From: Mycobacterium sp.
GTDB taxonomy: Bacteria > Actinomycetota > Actinomycetes > Mycobacteriales > Mycobacteriaceae
Length of the DNA stretch: 64,000 bases
NCBI GenBank assembly: GCA_025965895.1
Contig: JAOPWC010000161.1
Span: 1 to 64,000 of the forward strand
Direction of reading: 5' to 3'
Under the pieces are notes generated by a model. That model searched no databases, was not told the DNA's origin, and was given only the letters and a program-made list of their open reading frames with translations. How positions within the stretch are numbered: the first letter of the stretch is position 1; each line of letters begins with the position of its first letter. Shown here piece after piece: positions 24,339 to 33,502 of this stretch. A program made the translations under genes and the position numbers.

Positions 24339-25276
24339 GTGAAGTGCCCGCGCACGTCGACATCCGCGAGGTGGGCCCGCGCGACGGCTTCCAGAACGAA
24401 CCTGAAACCATCGCCACCGCCGACAAAATCGACCTGATCAACCGGCTGGCCCATACCGGGCTGCGTCGCATCGAAATCGCCAGTTTCGTGCGACCCGACG
24501 TCATCCCGCAGCTGTCCGACGGCGTCGAGGTGCTGCGCGGCATCGATGTGCCCGATCACGTTTCGCTGATGGTGCTGGTGCCCAACAGCAAGGGACTCGA
24601 CAACGCACTGAAGGTGCGCGAGACGTTTTCCGAGGTCGCGATTTTCGTCAGCGCGTCGGAGACACACAACAAGAAGAACGTGAACCGGACCATCGCCGAG
24701 TCGATGGCCGACAACGAGATCATCGCCAAGCGCATCGTTGCCGAAGGCCTACGCTGCGCTGCTGTCATCGCGACGTCCTACGGTTGCCCTTTCGAAGGAA
24801 AAGTGCCGATGAAACGCGTGCTCGACATCGCCGAGCAGTTCGCGGCGGCGGGCGCCACCGAGGTCGGGTTCGGCGACACCACGGGAATGGCCAACCCTGC
24901 CTATGTCGGCGAGTTCTTCACCGCCGCCATCGAACGGCTGCCCGGGGTCGAGGTGACCGCGCACTTCCACAACACCCGCGGCCAGGGGTTGGCCAACGCC
25001 TTCGCCGCTCTGCAGGTCGGCTGCACCAGCTTCGAGTCGAGCTTCGGTGAACTCGGCGGCTGCCCGGTGCCGGCCGGGTCCACCGGAAACATCGCCTCGG
25101 AGGACCTGATCGGCATGTTCGAGGAGATGGGCGTGTCCACCGGGGTGTCGCTGCCCGCGATGATCGACGCCGCCCGCGCAGCACAGAGCGTGCTCGGCCG
25201 CAAACTCACCAGTCACTCCATCGTCGCCGGTCCGATCGATTGGGCGCCGGACCCGGACGTTTCGTCCTGCTGCTAG
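24335..25276 (+). CDS. Hydroxymethylglutaryl-CoA lyase-like enzyme
   Basis: A 313-residue DRE-TIM metallolyase. It begins VDIREVGPRDGFQNEPE (metal/substrate motif), has FVSASETHNKKNVNRT, VGFGDTTGMANPAYV, HFHNTRGQGLANAFAALQVG (metal His pair) and GELGGCPVPAGSTGNIASEDL with the catalytic Cys of the HMG-CoA lyase signature. The GTG at 24335 overlaps the CoA-transferase stop. It should split a 3-hydroxy-3-alkylglutaryl-type CoA thioester, pointing to a branched or cyclic substrate for this island. No biotin carboxylase is nearby, so it is not a standard leucine/isoprenoid set. Confidence 0.88.
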   Translation: MSEVPAHVDIREVGPRDGFQNEPETIATADKIDLINRLAHTGLRRIEIASFVRPDVIPQLSDGVEVLRGIDVPDHVSLMVLVPNSKGLDNALKVRETFSEVAIFVSASETHNKKNVNRTIAESMADNEIIAKRIVAEGLRCAAVIATSYGCPFEGKVPMKRVLDIAEQFAAAGATEVGFGDTTGMANPAYVGEFFTAAIERLPGVEVTAHFHNTRGQGLANAFAALQVGCTSFESSFGELGGCPVPAGSTGNIASEDLIGMFEEMGVSTGVSLPAMIDAARAAQSVLGRKLTSHSIVAGPIDWAPDPDVSSCC

Positions 25277-25308
25277 CGATACCACTAACCATTGCAAGGA
25301 GATACGTG

Positions 25309-26067
25309 ATGAGCCACCGCGTCGCATTCGTCACCGGCGGAGCCCAAGGCATCGGCCAGGGCATTTCGGAAACCCTCGGCGCCAACGGGTTTCGGGTCGC
25401 TGTCGCCGACCTCAACTTGGAGGCGGCGGAAGCCACCGCCGAGCGCATCGTCGAGGCCGGCGGCGAAGCGATCGCCGTGCACGTCGATGTGACCGACACC
25501 GAGTCGGTACGCGGTGCGGTCAAGACTGTCGCCGCCGAGCTCGGGGACATCGAGATTGTGGTGAACAATGCCGGCTGGGACGACTTCATGCCGTTCCTGA
25601 AAACCTCAGAGGACTTCTGGGACAAGATCCTTGACATAAACTTTAAGGGCGCGCTACGGGTCTGCCACGCGGTTGTCCCCGGCATGGTGGAGCGCGAATT
25701 CGGACGGGTGATCAACATCGGTTCGGATGCCGGCCGCGTGGGCTCGTCGCTCGAGGCGCTCTACTCAGGCGCCAAGGGCGGCATTATCGCGTTCACCAAG
25801 ACCCTCGCCCGCGAAGTGGCGACCAAGGGCGTCACCGTCAACACCGTTTGCCCCGGTCCGACCGACACTCCGGCGCTGCGCAAGTTCGCCGACAGTTCCG
25901 GCCAGGATGCCGACAAGGTGATCGGCGGGATGACCCGGTCGGTGCCGATGAAGCGGCTGGCCCAGCCGTCGGACATCGCCGCCGCGGTCGCCTTCTTCGC
26001 ATCGGATGCCGCCGAGTACATCACCGGCCAAACACTGTCCGTCAGCGGTGGACTGACGATGGCATGA
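25309..26067 (+). CDS. Short-chain dehydrogenase/reductase
   Basis: A 252-residue SDR: VTGGAQGIGQGI, NNAGWDDF, INIGSDAGRVGSS with YSGAK active site, PGPTDTPALRKF and YITGQTLSVSGG. I chose ATG 25309 because AAGGAG lies about 8 nt upstream; the frame is open earlier but overlaps the lyase end. The SDR resembles 2-hydroxycyclohexanecarboxyl-CoA/3-hydroxyacyl-CoA dehydrogenases such as BadH, which is a hint of a cyclic substrate but not proof. Confidence 0.88.
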   Translation: MSHRVAFVTGGAQGIGQGISETLGANGFRVAVADLNLEAAEATAERIVEAGGEAIAVHVDVTDTESVRGAVKTVAAELGDIEIVVNNAGWDDFMPFLKTSEDFWDKILDINFKGALRVCHAVVPGMVEREFGRVINIGSDAGRVGSSLEALYSGAKGGIIAFTKTLAREVATKGVTVNTVCPGPTDTPALRKFADSSGQDADKVIGGMTRSVPMKRLAQPSDIAAAVAFFASDAAEYITGQTLSVSGGLTMA

Positions 26068-26098
26068 GCCAACACCCCACCCGCACAAGGAGATTCTG

Positions 26099-26884
26099 TT
26101 GACAGAAACATCAACACGCCCGCCAGTGACGTGGAAACAGGATGGGGCCATCATCGAGGTCGTGTTAGACGGACCCCCCGCCAACGCATTGGGGCCTGAA
26201 ATCGTCAAGGGTCTATACGCCGCGATGGACTTCGCCGAGTTAGCCCGCGCCAAGGTGCTGCTGGTGACCTCCTCGGTCAGGGGCTTTTTCGCGGCCGGCG
26301 CCGACATCAAGCACATGTCGACGGTCGACGCGGCGTCGTTCCGGGAGTACGGCGACGCGCTACGCGGCGCACTTGAACGCCTCGCTGCCCTGCCCCTTGT
26401 CTCCGTGGCCGTCATCGAAGGGCTCGCCCTGGGAGGCGGCCTCGAGTTGGCGATGGCGTGCACAATGCGTGTCGCCGCACCGGAGGCACGGCTCGGTCTG
26501 CCCGAAGTCAAACTCGGTCTGATTCCCGGTGCCGGCGGCACTCAACGATTGCCCCGTTTGGTGGGGCGCGGCCGCGCATTGGACCTCATGCTCACCGGGC
26601 GCCAGGTCGACGCCGACGAAGCGTACTGGATCGGGCTGATCGACCGCCTCGCCGAACCGGGGGAAACCGTCCGGGCGGCGGCGTGGCAACTGGCCGATGG
26701 GCTGGCCGCGGCGTCCACAGCCGCTCAAGTGGCCGTGGTGCGTACCGTCGATGCCGCCTACGACCGACCCATTCATGAAGGCTTGCGCTACGAGGTCGAA
26801 CATGTACAAGAACTGTTCGAGCGGGGTGAAGCGATGGAAGGTCTCCGCGCGTTCATCGACAAGCGCGATCCCGAATTTGTCTGA
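26099..26884 (+). CDS. Enoyl-CoA hydratase, canonical catalytic residues
   Basis: A 261-residue crotonase. The oxyanion segment is GFFAAGADIKHM and the catalytic block is GLALGGGLELAMACTMRVAAPEARLGLPEVKLGLIPGAGGTQRLPRL, with both catalytic glutamates (GGGLE and LPE). It is therefore a likely true hydratase. The start is TTG 26099 with AAGGAG 6-8 nt upstream. Two further crotonase genes follow, with different active sites. Confidence 0.9.
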   Translation: MTETSTRPPVTWKQDGAIIEVVLDGPPANALGPEIVKGLYAAMDFAELARAKVLLVTSSVRGFFAAGADIKHMSTVDAASFREYGDALRGALERLAALPLVSVAVIEGLALGGGLELAMACTMRVAAPEARLGLPEVKLGLIPGAGGTQRLPRLVGRGRALDLMLTGRQVDADEAYWIGLIDRLAEPGETVRAAAWQLADGLAAASTAAQVAVVRTVDAAYDRPIHEGLRYEVEHVQELFERGEAMEGLRAFIDKRDPEFV

Positions 26885-26934
26885 TTCGCCGGCGTCAAAC
26901 GAACTCGAAGATAGCGAACGATCGGAGGTTGTTC

Positions 26935-27747
26935 ATGATTGATCTCGAACGGTGTTATGAGACATTGCTTCTCGAGTGGCCCGCGGACGGTGTGGTCCAG
27001 GTGACGTTGAACCGGCCCGACCGGTTCAACGCGATGACGGTGACCATGTTCGACGAACTCGAATCGGTCGCGCGCGCGATCGGGGACGACCGCGACATAC
27101 GGGTAGTAGTCCTGACGGGTGCAGGCAAGGCTTTCTGCGCGGGCTACGACCTCGACGAAGCCGAGGAACTGGCCTCGTTGTCGGCCATGGGCATGCTGGA
27201 TCGTCAGGAGCGCGCCGCCCGCGGCCTCAGCGCCATACGGGCGGTACCGGTACCGGTGATCGCCGCCGTGAACGGCCCCGCCGCCGGCGGCGGCATGTCG
27301 CTCACCCTGATGGCCGACATCCGGCTCGGATCGCCTGCGGCGAAGTTCAATGCCGCGTTCGTACGGATCGGGCTGTCGGCGGGCGACCTGGGCGCCTCCT
27401 GGCTACTGCCGCGCCTAATCGGTCCGTCGGCCGCCGCGGAAATCGGTTTCACGGGCCGCATCGTCGAGGCTGATGAGGCAGAACGGCTCGGCCTGCTCAA
27501 CCGGGTGACGGGTGCTACCGACCTGCTCGACCAAACACTGGCCATGGCGGGTCAGATCTGCGCCAACTCCCCCGGCGGCATCCGGATATCCAAACGGGCA
27601 TTGCAGGCCAACATGGAAGTCACCTCCTTCGCGGCGGCGCTCGAACTTGAAAACCGCGGGCAGGCATTGCTGACCCGATGTGACGACATGACCGAGGCGC
27701 TGCAAGCCTTCAAAGCCAAGCGGCCACCGCACTTCTCCGGGCGGTGA
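26935..27747 (+). CDS. Crotonase-family protein lacking the canonical hydratase glutamates
   Basis: A 270-residue crotonase. The fold signatures TGAGKAFCAGYDLDEAEEL and NGPAAGGGMSLTLMADIRLGS are clear. The first Glu position is Ser (GGGMS) and the second region reads FVRIGLSAGDLGASWLLPRLIG, without the LPE glutamate. Proteins of this subgroup may be isomerases, C-C hydrolases or use Asp/Glu at shifted positions. ATG 26935 lies 6 nt after GGAGG; TTG 26929 is less likely. Confidence 0.85.
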   Translation: MIDLERCYETLLLEWPADGVVQVTLNRPDRFNAMTVTMFDELESVARAIGDDRDIRVVVLTGAGKAFCAGYDLDEAEELASLSAMGMLDRQERAARGLSAIRAVPVPVIAAVNGPAAGGGMSLTLMADIRLGSPAAKFNAAFVRIGLSAGDLGASWLLPRLIGPSAAAEIGFTGRIVEADEAERLGLLNRVTGATDLLDQTLAMAGQICANSPGGIRISKRALQANMEVTSFAAALELENRGQALLTRCDDMTEALQAFKAKRPPHFSGR

Positions 27748-28598
27748 GCATGAGCACTGCCACATCGCACTGGAATCGGGTGTCGCGGCGCCCATTGGAC
27801 GACGTCCTGGGCGAGCTGCGCAGGGCATGCACCCTGACCTTCGACGAACATCAGCGCGGCATCGTCGTGATGTCAGTGAACCGCCCACATCGGGCAAATT
27901 CGCAAACGGTCGAGATGTTCGGTGACATCGCTTGGGCCACAGCGATGTTGCGCAACGCACCGGTGCGGGCGTTGATCATAACCGGGGCGGGAGGAAAGGC
28001 TTTCTGCACCGGCTTCGACCTAGACGAAGTCGACGTCCTCACCCGGATGTCGGTGTCGGACTTCACAGATCTCGTTGAGACAGCCGCGTCCGGATCCACC
28101 GGGCTGCGCGCTCTGCCGTACCCGGTAATCGCCGCGGTGAGCGGCCCGGCGGCCGGCGGCGGTCTGTCACTTGCGCTCGCCGCCGACATCCGGATCGCCG
28201 ACCACACCGCCAGTTTCAGCGCCGGGTTCGTGCGGGTCGGGCTGTCCATCGGCGAGCTCGGAACATCATGGAATCTGGTCCGGCTGATCGGACCGGGCCG
28301 GGCGGCGGAGCTGGCGTTCACCGGACGCACAGTGCGGGCCGTCGAAGCACAGCGAATTGGACTGGCCGACCGGCTTACCGAGACGGGCAGCGCGCTGGAC
28401 GCAGCGTTCGAGTTGGCCGAAACCATCGCGGAAAACTCCGACGACAGCACGAGATCCACCAAGAACGCGTTGATCCGCAACTTCGAGAACAACTCTTTCC
28501 GGGCCGCCCTGGAAATTGATACCCGCGGGCAGACGCTAGCGGTGCAGGTGCCGACGACTCGCAGCGCGCTGGTGAAGCCGCAGGGCGAAGCGCGGTGA
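27744..28598 (+). CDS. Crotonase-family protein, paralogue of the preceding gene
   Basis: A 284-residue crotonase closely related in pattern to the gene before it. TGAGGKAFCTGFDLDEVDVL and SGPAAGGGLSLALAADIRIAD carry Ser for the first Glu, and FVRVGLSIGELGTSWNLVRLIG has Glu where the neighbour has Asp. The N-terminus carries ~25 extra residues. The start is GTG 27744, which overlaps the upstream TGA (GTGA); ATG 27750 is an alternative. The pair may form a heteromer or catalyse successive steps. Confidence 0.83.
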   Translation: MSMSTATSHWNRVSRRPLDDVLGELRRACTLTFDEHQRGIVVMSVNRPHRANSQTVEMFGDIAWATAMLRNAPVRALIITGAGGKAFCTGFDLDEVDVLTRMSVSDFTDLVETAASGSTGLRALPYPVIAAVSGPAAGGGLSLALAADIRIADHTASFSAGFVRVGLSIGELGTSWNLVRLIGPGRAAELAFTGRTVRAVEAQRIGLADRLTETGSALDAAFELAETIAENSDDSTRSTKNALIRNFENNSFRAALEIDTRGQTLAVQVPTTRSALVKPQGEAR

Positions 28599-29527
28599 CC
28601 GCCGCCGGGCAGCTGCGCAGCGGGCTCGGCCCCGCTGACGATCTCCGGCACCGGCCGGTGGCGGGGGAACGAACACGCGACAGCCTGTTCTGGGAGTTGA
28701 TCATGCCGGAGGAAGAACTCGGCGTGCAGGTCTACCTCTACCTCACCGGCAGCGGAAAGGCCGGCTACAACGTCTGCGTATGGGGCCCCGAAGAGCGACC
28801 CTTGGCGCTGCACCTTCACCAGGGGCAGGTACCCGACCACACCGACCTTGACGAATTCTCATTTGACGGACTGACCCTGACACAGCCGCACCTGCGCAAG
28901 ACCTGCCTGATGACCTATGACCGCGAAGGCGTGCGGATCGAATTCGCATTCAGCGGCATTCATGAGGCGTTCAGCTACCGCGGCAACCCGGACGGCCTGC
29001 CGTCGTGGTTCGCGGTGAACCGGATCGAGCAGACCGGACGGGTGCGCGGTGGGCTCCAGGTTGCGGGCCGCCGCATCGAATGGGACCGAATGGGGCATCG
29101 CGACCACTCGTGGGGAGTTCGCGATTGGGGCGTGCCGCAGCATTGGAAGTGGTTCGTCGCCTACACCGAATCGGGCCGGGCAGTCAATGGATGGATCTGG
29201 ATCGCCAAGGGCGAATGGGGTTTTGCTGGTTACGTCGTGCGCGACGGGGTGACCTACCCGGTTCGACACATCGACCACCACGCTGAATACGGTGAACAGA
29301 TGCGCCAGCGTCGGCTGCGCGCGACACTGACCGACATCACCGGTGCGCAAACCGAGCTGGACCTCGACGTGTTCGGGGTTATCGAACTGCCCACCCATGA
29401 CAGGCTTCAGACCGTGATCAGGGAAGGGGCCTGCCGGGCTGTCATTGACGGCGAGCAAGGCGCGGGGCAGTTCGAAACACATTGGCAGGGAAGCTATCTG
29501 GACTATCTGTCGACACGGGACACCTGA
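28595..29527 (+). CDS. Lipocalin-like (AttH/CrtC-fold, DUF7064-type) protein
   Basis: A 310-residue soluble protein without signal peptide. EWDRMGHRDHSWGVRDWGVPQHWKWFVAYTE resembles the RDHSWG.R signature of AttH/hydroxyneurosporene synthase-like double-lipocalin proteins, a group that includes hydratases and many proteins of unknown function. It overlaps the upstream crotonase by 4 bp and is followed with 1 bp overlap by the phosphotransferase gene. A role in binding or hydrating a hydrophobic CoA substrate is conceivable but not shown. Confidence 0.7.
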   Translation: MTAAGQLRSGLGPADDLRHRPVAGERTRDSLFWELIMPEEELGVQVYLYLTGSGKAGYNVCVWGPEERPLALHLHQGQVPDHTDLDEFSFDGLTLTQPHLRKTCLMTYDREGVRIEFAFSGIHEAFSYRGNPDGLPSWFAVNRIEQTGRVRGGLQVAGRRIEWDRMGHRDHSWGVRDWGVPQHWKWFVAYTESGRAVNGWIWIAKGEWGFAGYVVRDGVTYPVRHIDHHAEYGEQMRQRRLRATLTDITGAQTELDLDVFGVIELPTHDRLQTVIREGACRAVIDGEQGAGQFETHWQGSYLDYLSTRDT

Positions 29528-30552
29528 TGTGGACTTGGTCTGGTGCGGAGCTCGAAAGGCTGGGTCACTTCCTGGCTGAACGTGACTTGTGCCGCCCGAC
29601 CGTGACCGTCGAGGCGATCGGCGACGGCCATTCCAACCTGACGTTCTCGGTGTCGGACGGCCAGTCGCGGGTCGTCGTTCGCCGCCCGCCACCGCCGCCG
29701 CTGCCGACGGGTGCTCATGATGTGCTGCGCGAGGCGTGGCTGCTGAGGGCGCTGTCTCAGACTCGTGTTCCGGCGCCCCGCGTGTTGGCCACCGTGGCCG
29801 CCGGCGAGCTCCTCGACGTCCCGATCGTCGTGATGGAGTTCGTCGATGGGACCGTCATCACCGAGTCAACGCCGGCGGCGAGGAATGACACACGGCTGCG
29901 CCGGCGCATCGGGGAATCACTGGTGGACACCCTTGCCGCGTTGCACAGCGTGGCGTGGCGCGAGGTGGGACTCAGCGATTTCGGCAGGCCGGACGGGTTC
30001 AACGCCCGGCAGTTGCGGCGGATGCGGTCACTGGTGGCGGTTGACGGGGTAGTACCGCGGGCATTCGCTCCGCTGGACGACTGGCTGCACGCGCACGTGC
30101 CGGCCCAATCCGCAACATCGGTCGTCCACAACGACTTTCGCATCGGCAACATGATCGTCGACATAAGAACCGGGTGCGTTGCCGCGGTGTTGGACTGGGA
30201 ACTCGCCACCATCGGGGACCCGCTCGCCGACATGGGTTATCTGTTCGCCTCATACCCGGTACAGGGTGAGCCGCTGGTTCCGACTTCCGCGATGGGTACC
30301 GCGGTACTGGAGCCCGGCTACCCTGGACGCGCTGAGCTGCTCGATCGATACGCCGAGCGGACGGGGGCCGATGTGTCGCGAGTGAATTGGTATGCCACGC
30401 TGGCGATGTACAAACTCGCCGCGCTCTACGAATACAGCCGCAGACGGTTCGAGGATGGGGTCGGCGACCCGTACTATGCCGATCCGGGGTTAGTGAGCTC
30501 TTTCCTGGCAGCCGGCGAACGGCTGGCGGCCGAAGACCCAGCGCTGACCTGA
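29527..30552 (+). CDS. Aminoglycoside phosphotransferase-fold kinase of the ACAD10/11 N-terminal type
   Basis: A 341-residue small-molecule kinase-fold protein. The N-lobe GDGHSNLTFSV is the nucleotide-binding part, SVVHNDFRIGNMIVD is the catalytic HxD loop, and AVLDWELATIGDPLADMGYLF is the metal-binding DxE/D motif. It resembles the kinase domain of ACAD10/11, which in animals phosphorylates 4-hydroxyacyl-CoA before an acyl-CoA dehydrogenase-type elimination. ATG 29527 overlaps the previous TGA (TGATG). An antibiotic-resistance role is unlikely given the catabolic neighbours. Confidence 0.8.
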   Translation: MWTWSGAELERLGHFLAERDLCRPTVTVEAIGDGHSNLTFSVSDGQSRVVVRRPPPPPLPTGAHDVLREAWLLRALSQTRVPAPRVLATVAAGELLDVPIVVMEFVDGTVITESTPAARNDTRLRRRIGESLVDTLAALHSVAWREVGLSDFGRPDGFNARQLRRMRSLVAVDGVVPRAFAPLDDWLHAHVPAQSATSVVHNDFRIGNMIVDIRTGCVAAVLDWELATIGDPLADMGYLFASYPVQGEPLVPTSAMGTAVLEPGYPGRAELLDRYAERTGADVSRVNWYATLAMYKLAALYEYSRRRFEDGVGDPYYADPGLVSSFLAAGERLAAEDPALT

Positions 30553-30631
30553 TTCCGTCGAAGCGCACGTTACGCAGGACTCTACTTTGTACTGTCGCTG
30601 CGAAACGTCGATCGCGGCGCGATGACTGCCC

Positions 30632-31537
30632 TCACACAGACCGCTGTGCCCTCGCGGCGGCGGAGGCGGCCGTGCTGCGCTCACGGGCTTCGGCCCAGTC
30701 TTGATCGGTCATCGCGGTAAGCCCGGCGAAGGTGTTCGGCCCGGCCAGCCGCTGGCCACCGTCCATCGCAATGGTCTCCCCGGTCAAGTAATCGCAGGCG
30801 TCGGAGAACGCGAAGATGGTCAGGTTGGCCAGCTCCTCAATGGTTCCGCAGCGACCAAGCGGGATCTGATCCACCTGCGTTGCTCCGACAGAACTCTTGT
30901 CTGTCGGATTGAGCATCTCCCATGCGTAGTCGGTCGGAATAGGGCCGGGTGCAAGCGCATTCACCCTGATGCCGTATCGCCCCCACTCCACTGCCAGCGA
31001 CATCGTCATCGCGTGTACCGCCGCCTTGGCCATGGCCGACGGGACCACGAAGGCCGACCCCGTCCACACCCATGTGGTCAGGTTCGACAGCACAGTGCCG
31101 GGCAGGCCTGCAGCGATCCACCGCCTGCCCACCGCGACCGTGGTGTTGAACGACCCGGTCATCACGGTCGACGTCACCGCTTCGAAGGCCCGCTGGCTCA
31201 GGCCTGCGGTGGGGGCGATGAAGTTCGCCGCGGCGTTGTTGAGGAGTCCCGTGAGGGGCCCATGCCGCTCCCAGATGTGCGCAACCGCGGCGTCGACGGC
31301 CGATGAATCACGCACGTCGACGGTCTGGTAATGCGCCGCATTGGATCGGCCGTCGGAAACCTTCTCGGCAGCCTCGGCCAGCACCGCTTCTCGCCGCCCC
31401 CACATGTGCACTTCGGCGCCGTGTTTCACCAGCCGCGCAGCCACCCCGCGGCCCAGACCCGTTCCGCCGCCGGTAATGAGGATCCGCTTATCCGACAGCA
31501 GATCGGGTGCGAAGATTTCACGCTGCGTTTCGTGCAC
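30632..31537 (-). CDS. 2,4-dienoyl-CoA reductase-type SDR
   Basis: A 301-residue SDR. ITGGGTGLGRGVAARL is the cofactor motif. In place of YxxxK it has FVVPSAMAKAAVHAMTMSLAVEWGRYGIRVNALAPGPI, which matches the SAxAKAG line of 2,4-dienoyl-CoA reductases, where the active-site Tyr sits elsewhere. The family saturates dienoyl-CoA intermediates with NADPH. I chose GTG 31537 because GAAGGGA lies upstream at good spacing. It is divergent from the 7-TM gene at 31608. Confidence 0.85.
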   Translation of the reverse strand: MHETQREIFAPDLLSDKRILITGGGTGLGRGVAARLVKHGAEVHMWGRREAVLAEAAEKVSDGRSNAAHYQTVDVRDSSAVDAAVAHIWERHGPLTGLLNNAAANFIAPTAGLSQRAFEAVTSTVMTGSFNTTVAVGRRWIAAGLPGTVLSNLTTWVWTGSAFVVPSAMAKAAVHAMTMSLAVEWGRYGIRVNALAPGPIPTDYAWEMLNPTDKSSVGATQVDQIPLGRCGTIEELANLTIFAFSDACDYLTGETIAMDGGQRLAGPNTFAGLTAMTDQDWAEARERSTAASAAARAQRSV

Positions 31538-31607
31538 GGCCGCATTCCCTTCTCGCCGGTCGGACTTTGGCCTTACCATATTAAAGATCGGATGTTATCG
31601 TAGCACC

Positions 31608-32447
31608 GTGCCACCGGTCGATCACGAACTAAATCTCACTATGCAGGCGATCCTGACCGACCTCAGCTGGGGGCTGACCGCGGTGCTCCTGGTGATCGCG
31701 ATCCGGATGGGTGTGCGCGAGCGCACGCCGTTCTATGCCCTCATGGTGTTGGCCGCCGGGGTTGGCGCCTTCGCCGAGCCGCTCTACGACGTGGCGATGG
31801 TGTTGTACTTCTACTCCACCCCGGGCATGTGGACGCATTTCACCGCATTCGACATCCCGCAGCCCATCTGGACGCACAGCGGTTATGTGGTGCTGTACGC
31901 CGCCCCGGCGATCTATATCGCGCGCCAGATCGACCGGGGCAGGATGACCCGCCGCGCGCTGTTCGGGTGGGCCGGCATCGCGCTGCTTGAATCGGCCGTG
32001 TTCGAGATCGTCGGCATCAACGGCGGCCTCTACAGTTACTGGGGGCCGCATGTATTCCGGATCTTCCAGTACCCGTTGGTGATTGGTGTGCTCGAAGCAG
32101 CTCAGGTGATCTGCTTCGCGGTCGCGGCATCGCAGCTGCGTGCCCGCAGCATTGGTCAGTGGCAACTGCTCGGGCTGTTCGTGCTGTTCCCGTGCACATT
32201 CTTCGGCGCCAACTTCGGCGCGGGATGGCCGACAATTATCGCTTTGCATCTCAAGCACACCTCGACCCCAGTTATCGCGGCGGCAGCGGTGGTGAGCGTT
32301 GGCCTCGCGGTGTTGCTGGTACGGATGTGCACCTCATTCCTGCCGCAGGGACCAGCCGGCGATGGCGAGGACCTTCCGGGCCTCTCCGCGACAAAGCACA
32401 CGCAGCCGGTTTCCGGCAAGGCAGGCCGGGGTCCCGAACAGCGGTGA
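31608..32447 (+). CDS. Seven-TM integral membrane protein of unknown function
   Basis: A 279-residue protein with about seven hydrophobic helices, for example ILTDLSWGLTAVLLVIAIRMG, FYALMVLAAGVGAFAEPLYDVAMVLYF, YVVLYAAPAIYIARQI, ALFGWAGIALLESAVFEIVGINGGLYSYWG and PLVIGVLEAAQVICFAVAAS, plus a charged C-terminal tail. I do not recognise the family. GTG 31608 is the first start after the upstream AT-rich promoter region; ATG 31641 is an alternative. The next gene, also membrane-embedded, follows after 42 bp. Confidence 0.72.
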   Translation: MPPVDHELNLTMQAILTDLSWGLTAVLLVIAIRMGVRERTPFYALMVLAAGVGAFAEPLYDVAMVLYFYSTPGMWTHFTAFDIPQPIWTHSGYVVLYAAPAIYIARQIDRGRMTRRALFGWAGIALLESAVFEIVGINGGLYSYWGPHVFRIFQYPLVIGVLEAAQVICFAVAASQLRARSIGQWQLLGLFVLFPCTFFGANFGAGWPTIIALHLKHTSTPVIAAAAVVSVGLAVLLVRMCTSFLPQGPAGDGEDLPGLSATKHTQPVSGKAGRGPEQR

Positions 32448-32489
32448 CACGATCGCCCGTAACGCCTACCCGATCTAAGGAGGTTGTCA

Positions 32490-32888
32490 ATGTCCGTATC
32501 GACGTCCGGATCGACGTCCACCAATATTCGCCACGCCTTCTTCGTCCTTGCCGGCGTCGTGGCGCTGGTATTGACCTGGCCTCACGCATTTCAGTGGATG
32601 GCCGCCGGTGGGAACATCCTCAACCCGGTCGCGTTCTTCGGCGACGCGATGGCGCCTGGTGGCACCGCCGCGTTCCTCAGCATCGACATGGCTATCGCCT
32701 GGCTCGTGTTCATGGTGTGGGTCGTGTTCGACAGCAAGCGGATCGGACTGGGGTACAAATGGGGCTGGATCTTCGTGGCATTGTCTTACATCGGTGTATC
32801 GATGGCGTTCCCTGTATATCTCGTCACTCGTGAGCGGTATCTCGAGAAGCACGCTCGGACCGACGAATTGACCAAATACCAGAGCTGA
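32490..32888 (+). CDS. DUF2834-like small membrane protein
   Basis: A 132-residue protein with three to four hydrophobic helices (HAFFVLAGVVALVLTWPHAFQWM; AFLSIDMAIAWLVFMVWVVFDSKRIG; WGWIFVALSYIGVSMAFPVYLVTRERY). The pattern fits DUF2834-type proteins. AAGGAGG lies 6 nt before ATG 32490. Function is unknown; it forms a pair with the seven-TM protein. Confidence 0.78.
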   Translation: MSVSTSGSTSTNIRHAFFVLAGVVALVLTWPHAFQWMAAGGNILNPVAFFGDAMAPGGTAAFLSIDMAIAWLVFMVWVVFDSKRIGLGYKWGWIFVALSYIGVSMAFPVYLVTRERYLEKHARTDELTKYQS

Positions 32889-33502
32889 CGAAAGACCTCT
32901 GGCCGCATTCTTCGCTCAAGACCGCGACCTCGCAGCGTTGATGTCCTCCTGGTCCGCTTCATGGGCGGCGAACGCGGCGTCGGTGCGTGTTATGGAAAAC
33001 GGGTGACGGAACCGCCGTTATCCCCACCAGCCCCTCCGCTGCACCGATTCGTTGATTCCGCGGTCCCCTACCTGTCGCTGGTCCAGGACGCGATCATCTC
33101 TTGCGATCGCGCAGCAGCCGACAGACGTCTTCAATGCAGAACGTCAATACGTGGCCCCGGTCATCCGGAATTCCCGGCTACCGCACCCCGGCTGCCAACG
33201 AGGTCCCGAATGACGACGTCAACAGGGTTGGTTGAGTCGGCACCTCGCGACATGCAACCGCGCTACCCCCAGTTCAGAGCCGCCAATGAGGCAACGACCT
33301 CGACCGCACGAAGCCTTCGTGCGAGAATGGCCGGCGCACTGCCGAGCCATCGCGCGTGACGCCGGCCGAGACTCAACTCACGGCGATCGACACTTCTTAC
33401 CGTAATTACGCCAGCCTCGCGCGCCGGAATTGCAGCTAACTGCAAGCGGCAATGGGCGCCAGCGCTGACGACCGAATCGCCGCGTGCGGCGAGTCTGAAG
33501 TG
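32889..33502. other. 614-bp stretch without a supported gene
   Basis: Open frames of 60-130 codons exist on both strands, but none shows a recognisable domain, signal peptide or convincing ribosome-binding site. Base composition is less biased than in neighbouring genes. I see no repeat, tRNA or terminator that I can support. Confidence 0.5.

Noticed and set aside
29527..30552. Aminoglycoside resistance gene
   Set aside because: The fold matches aminoglycoside phosphotransferases, but the ACAD10/11-like motifs and catabolic operon context point to a metabolic kinase.
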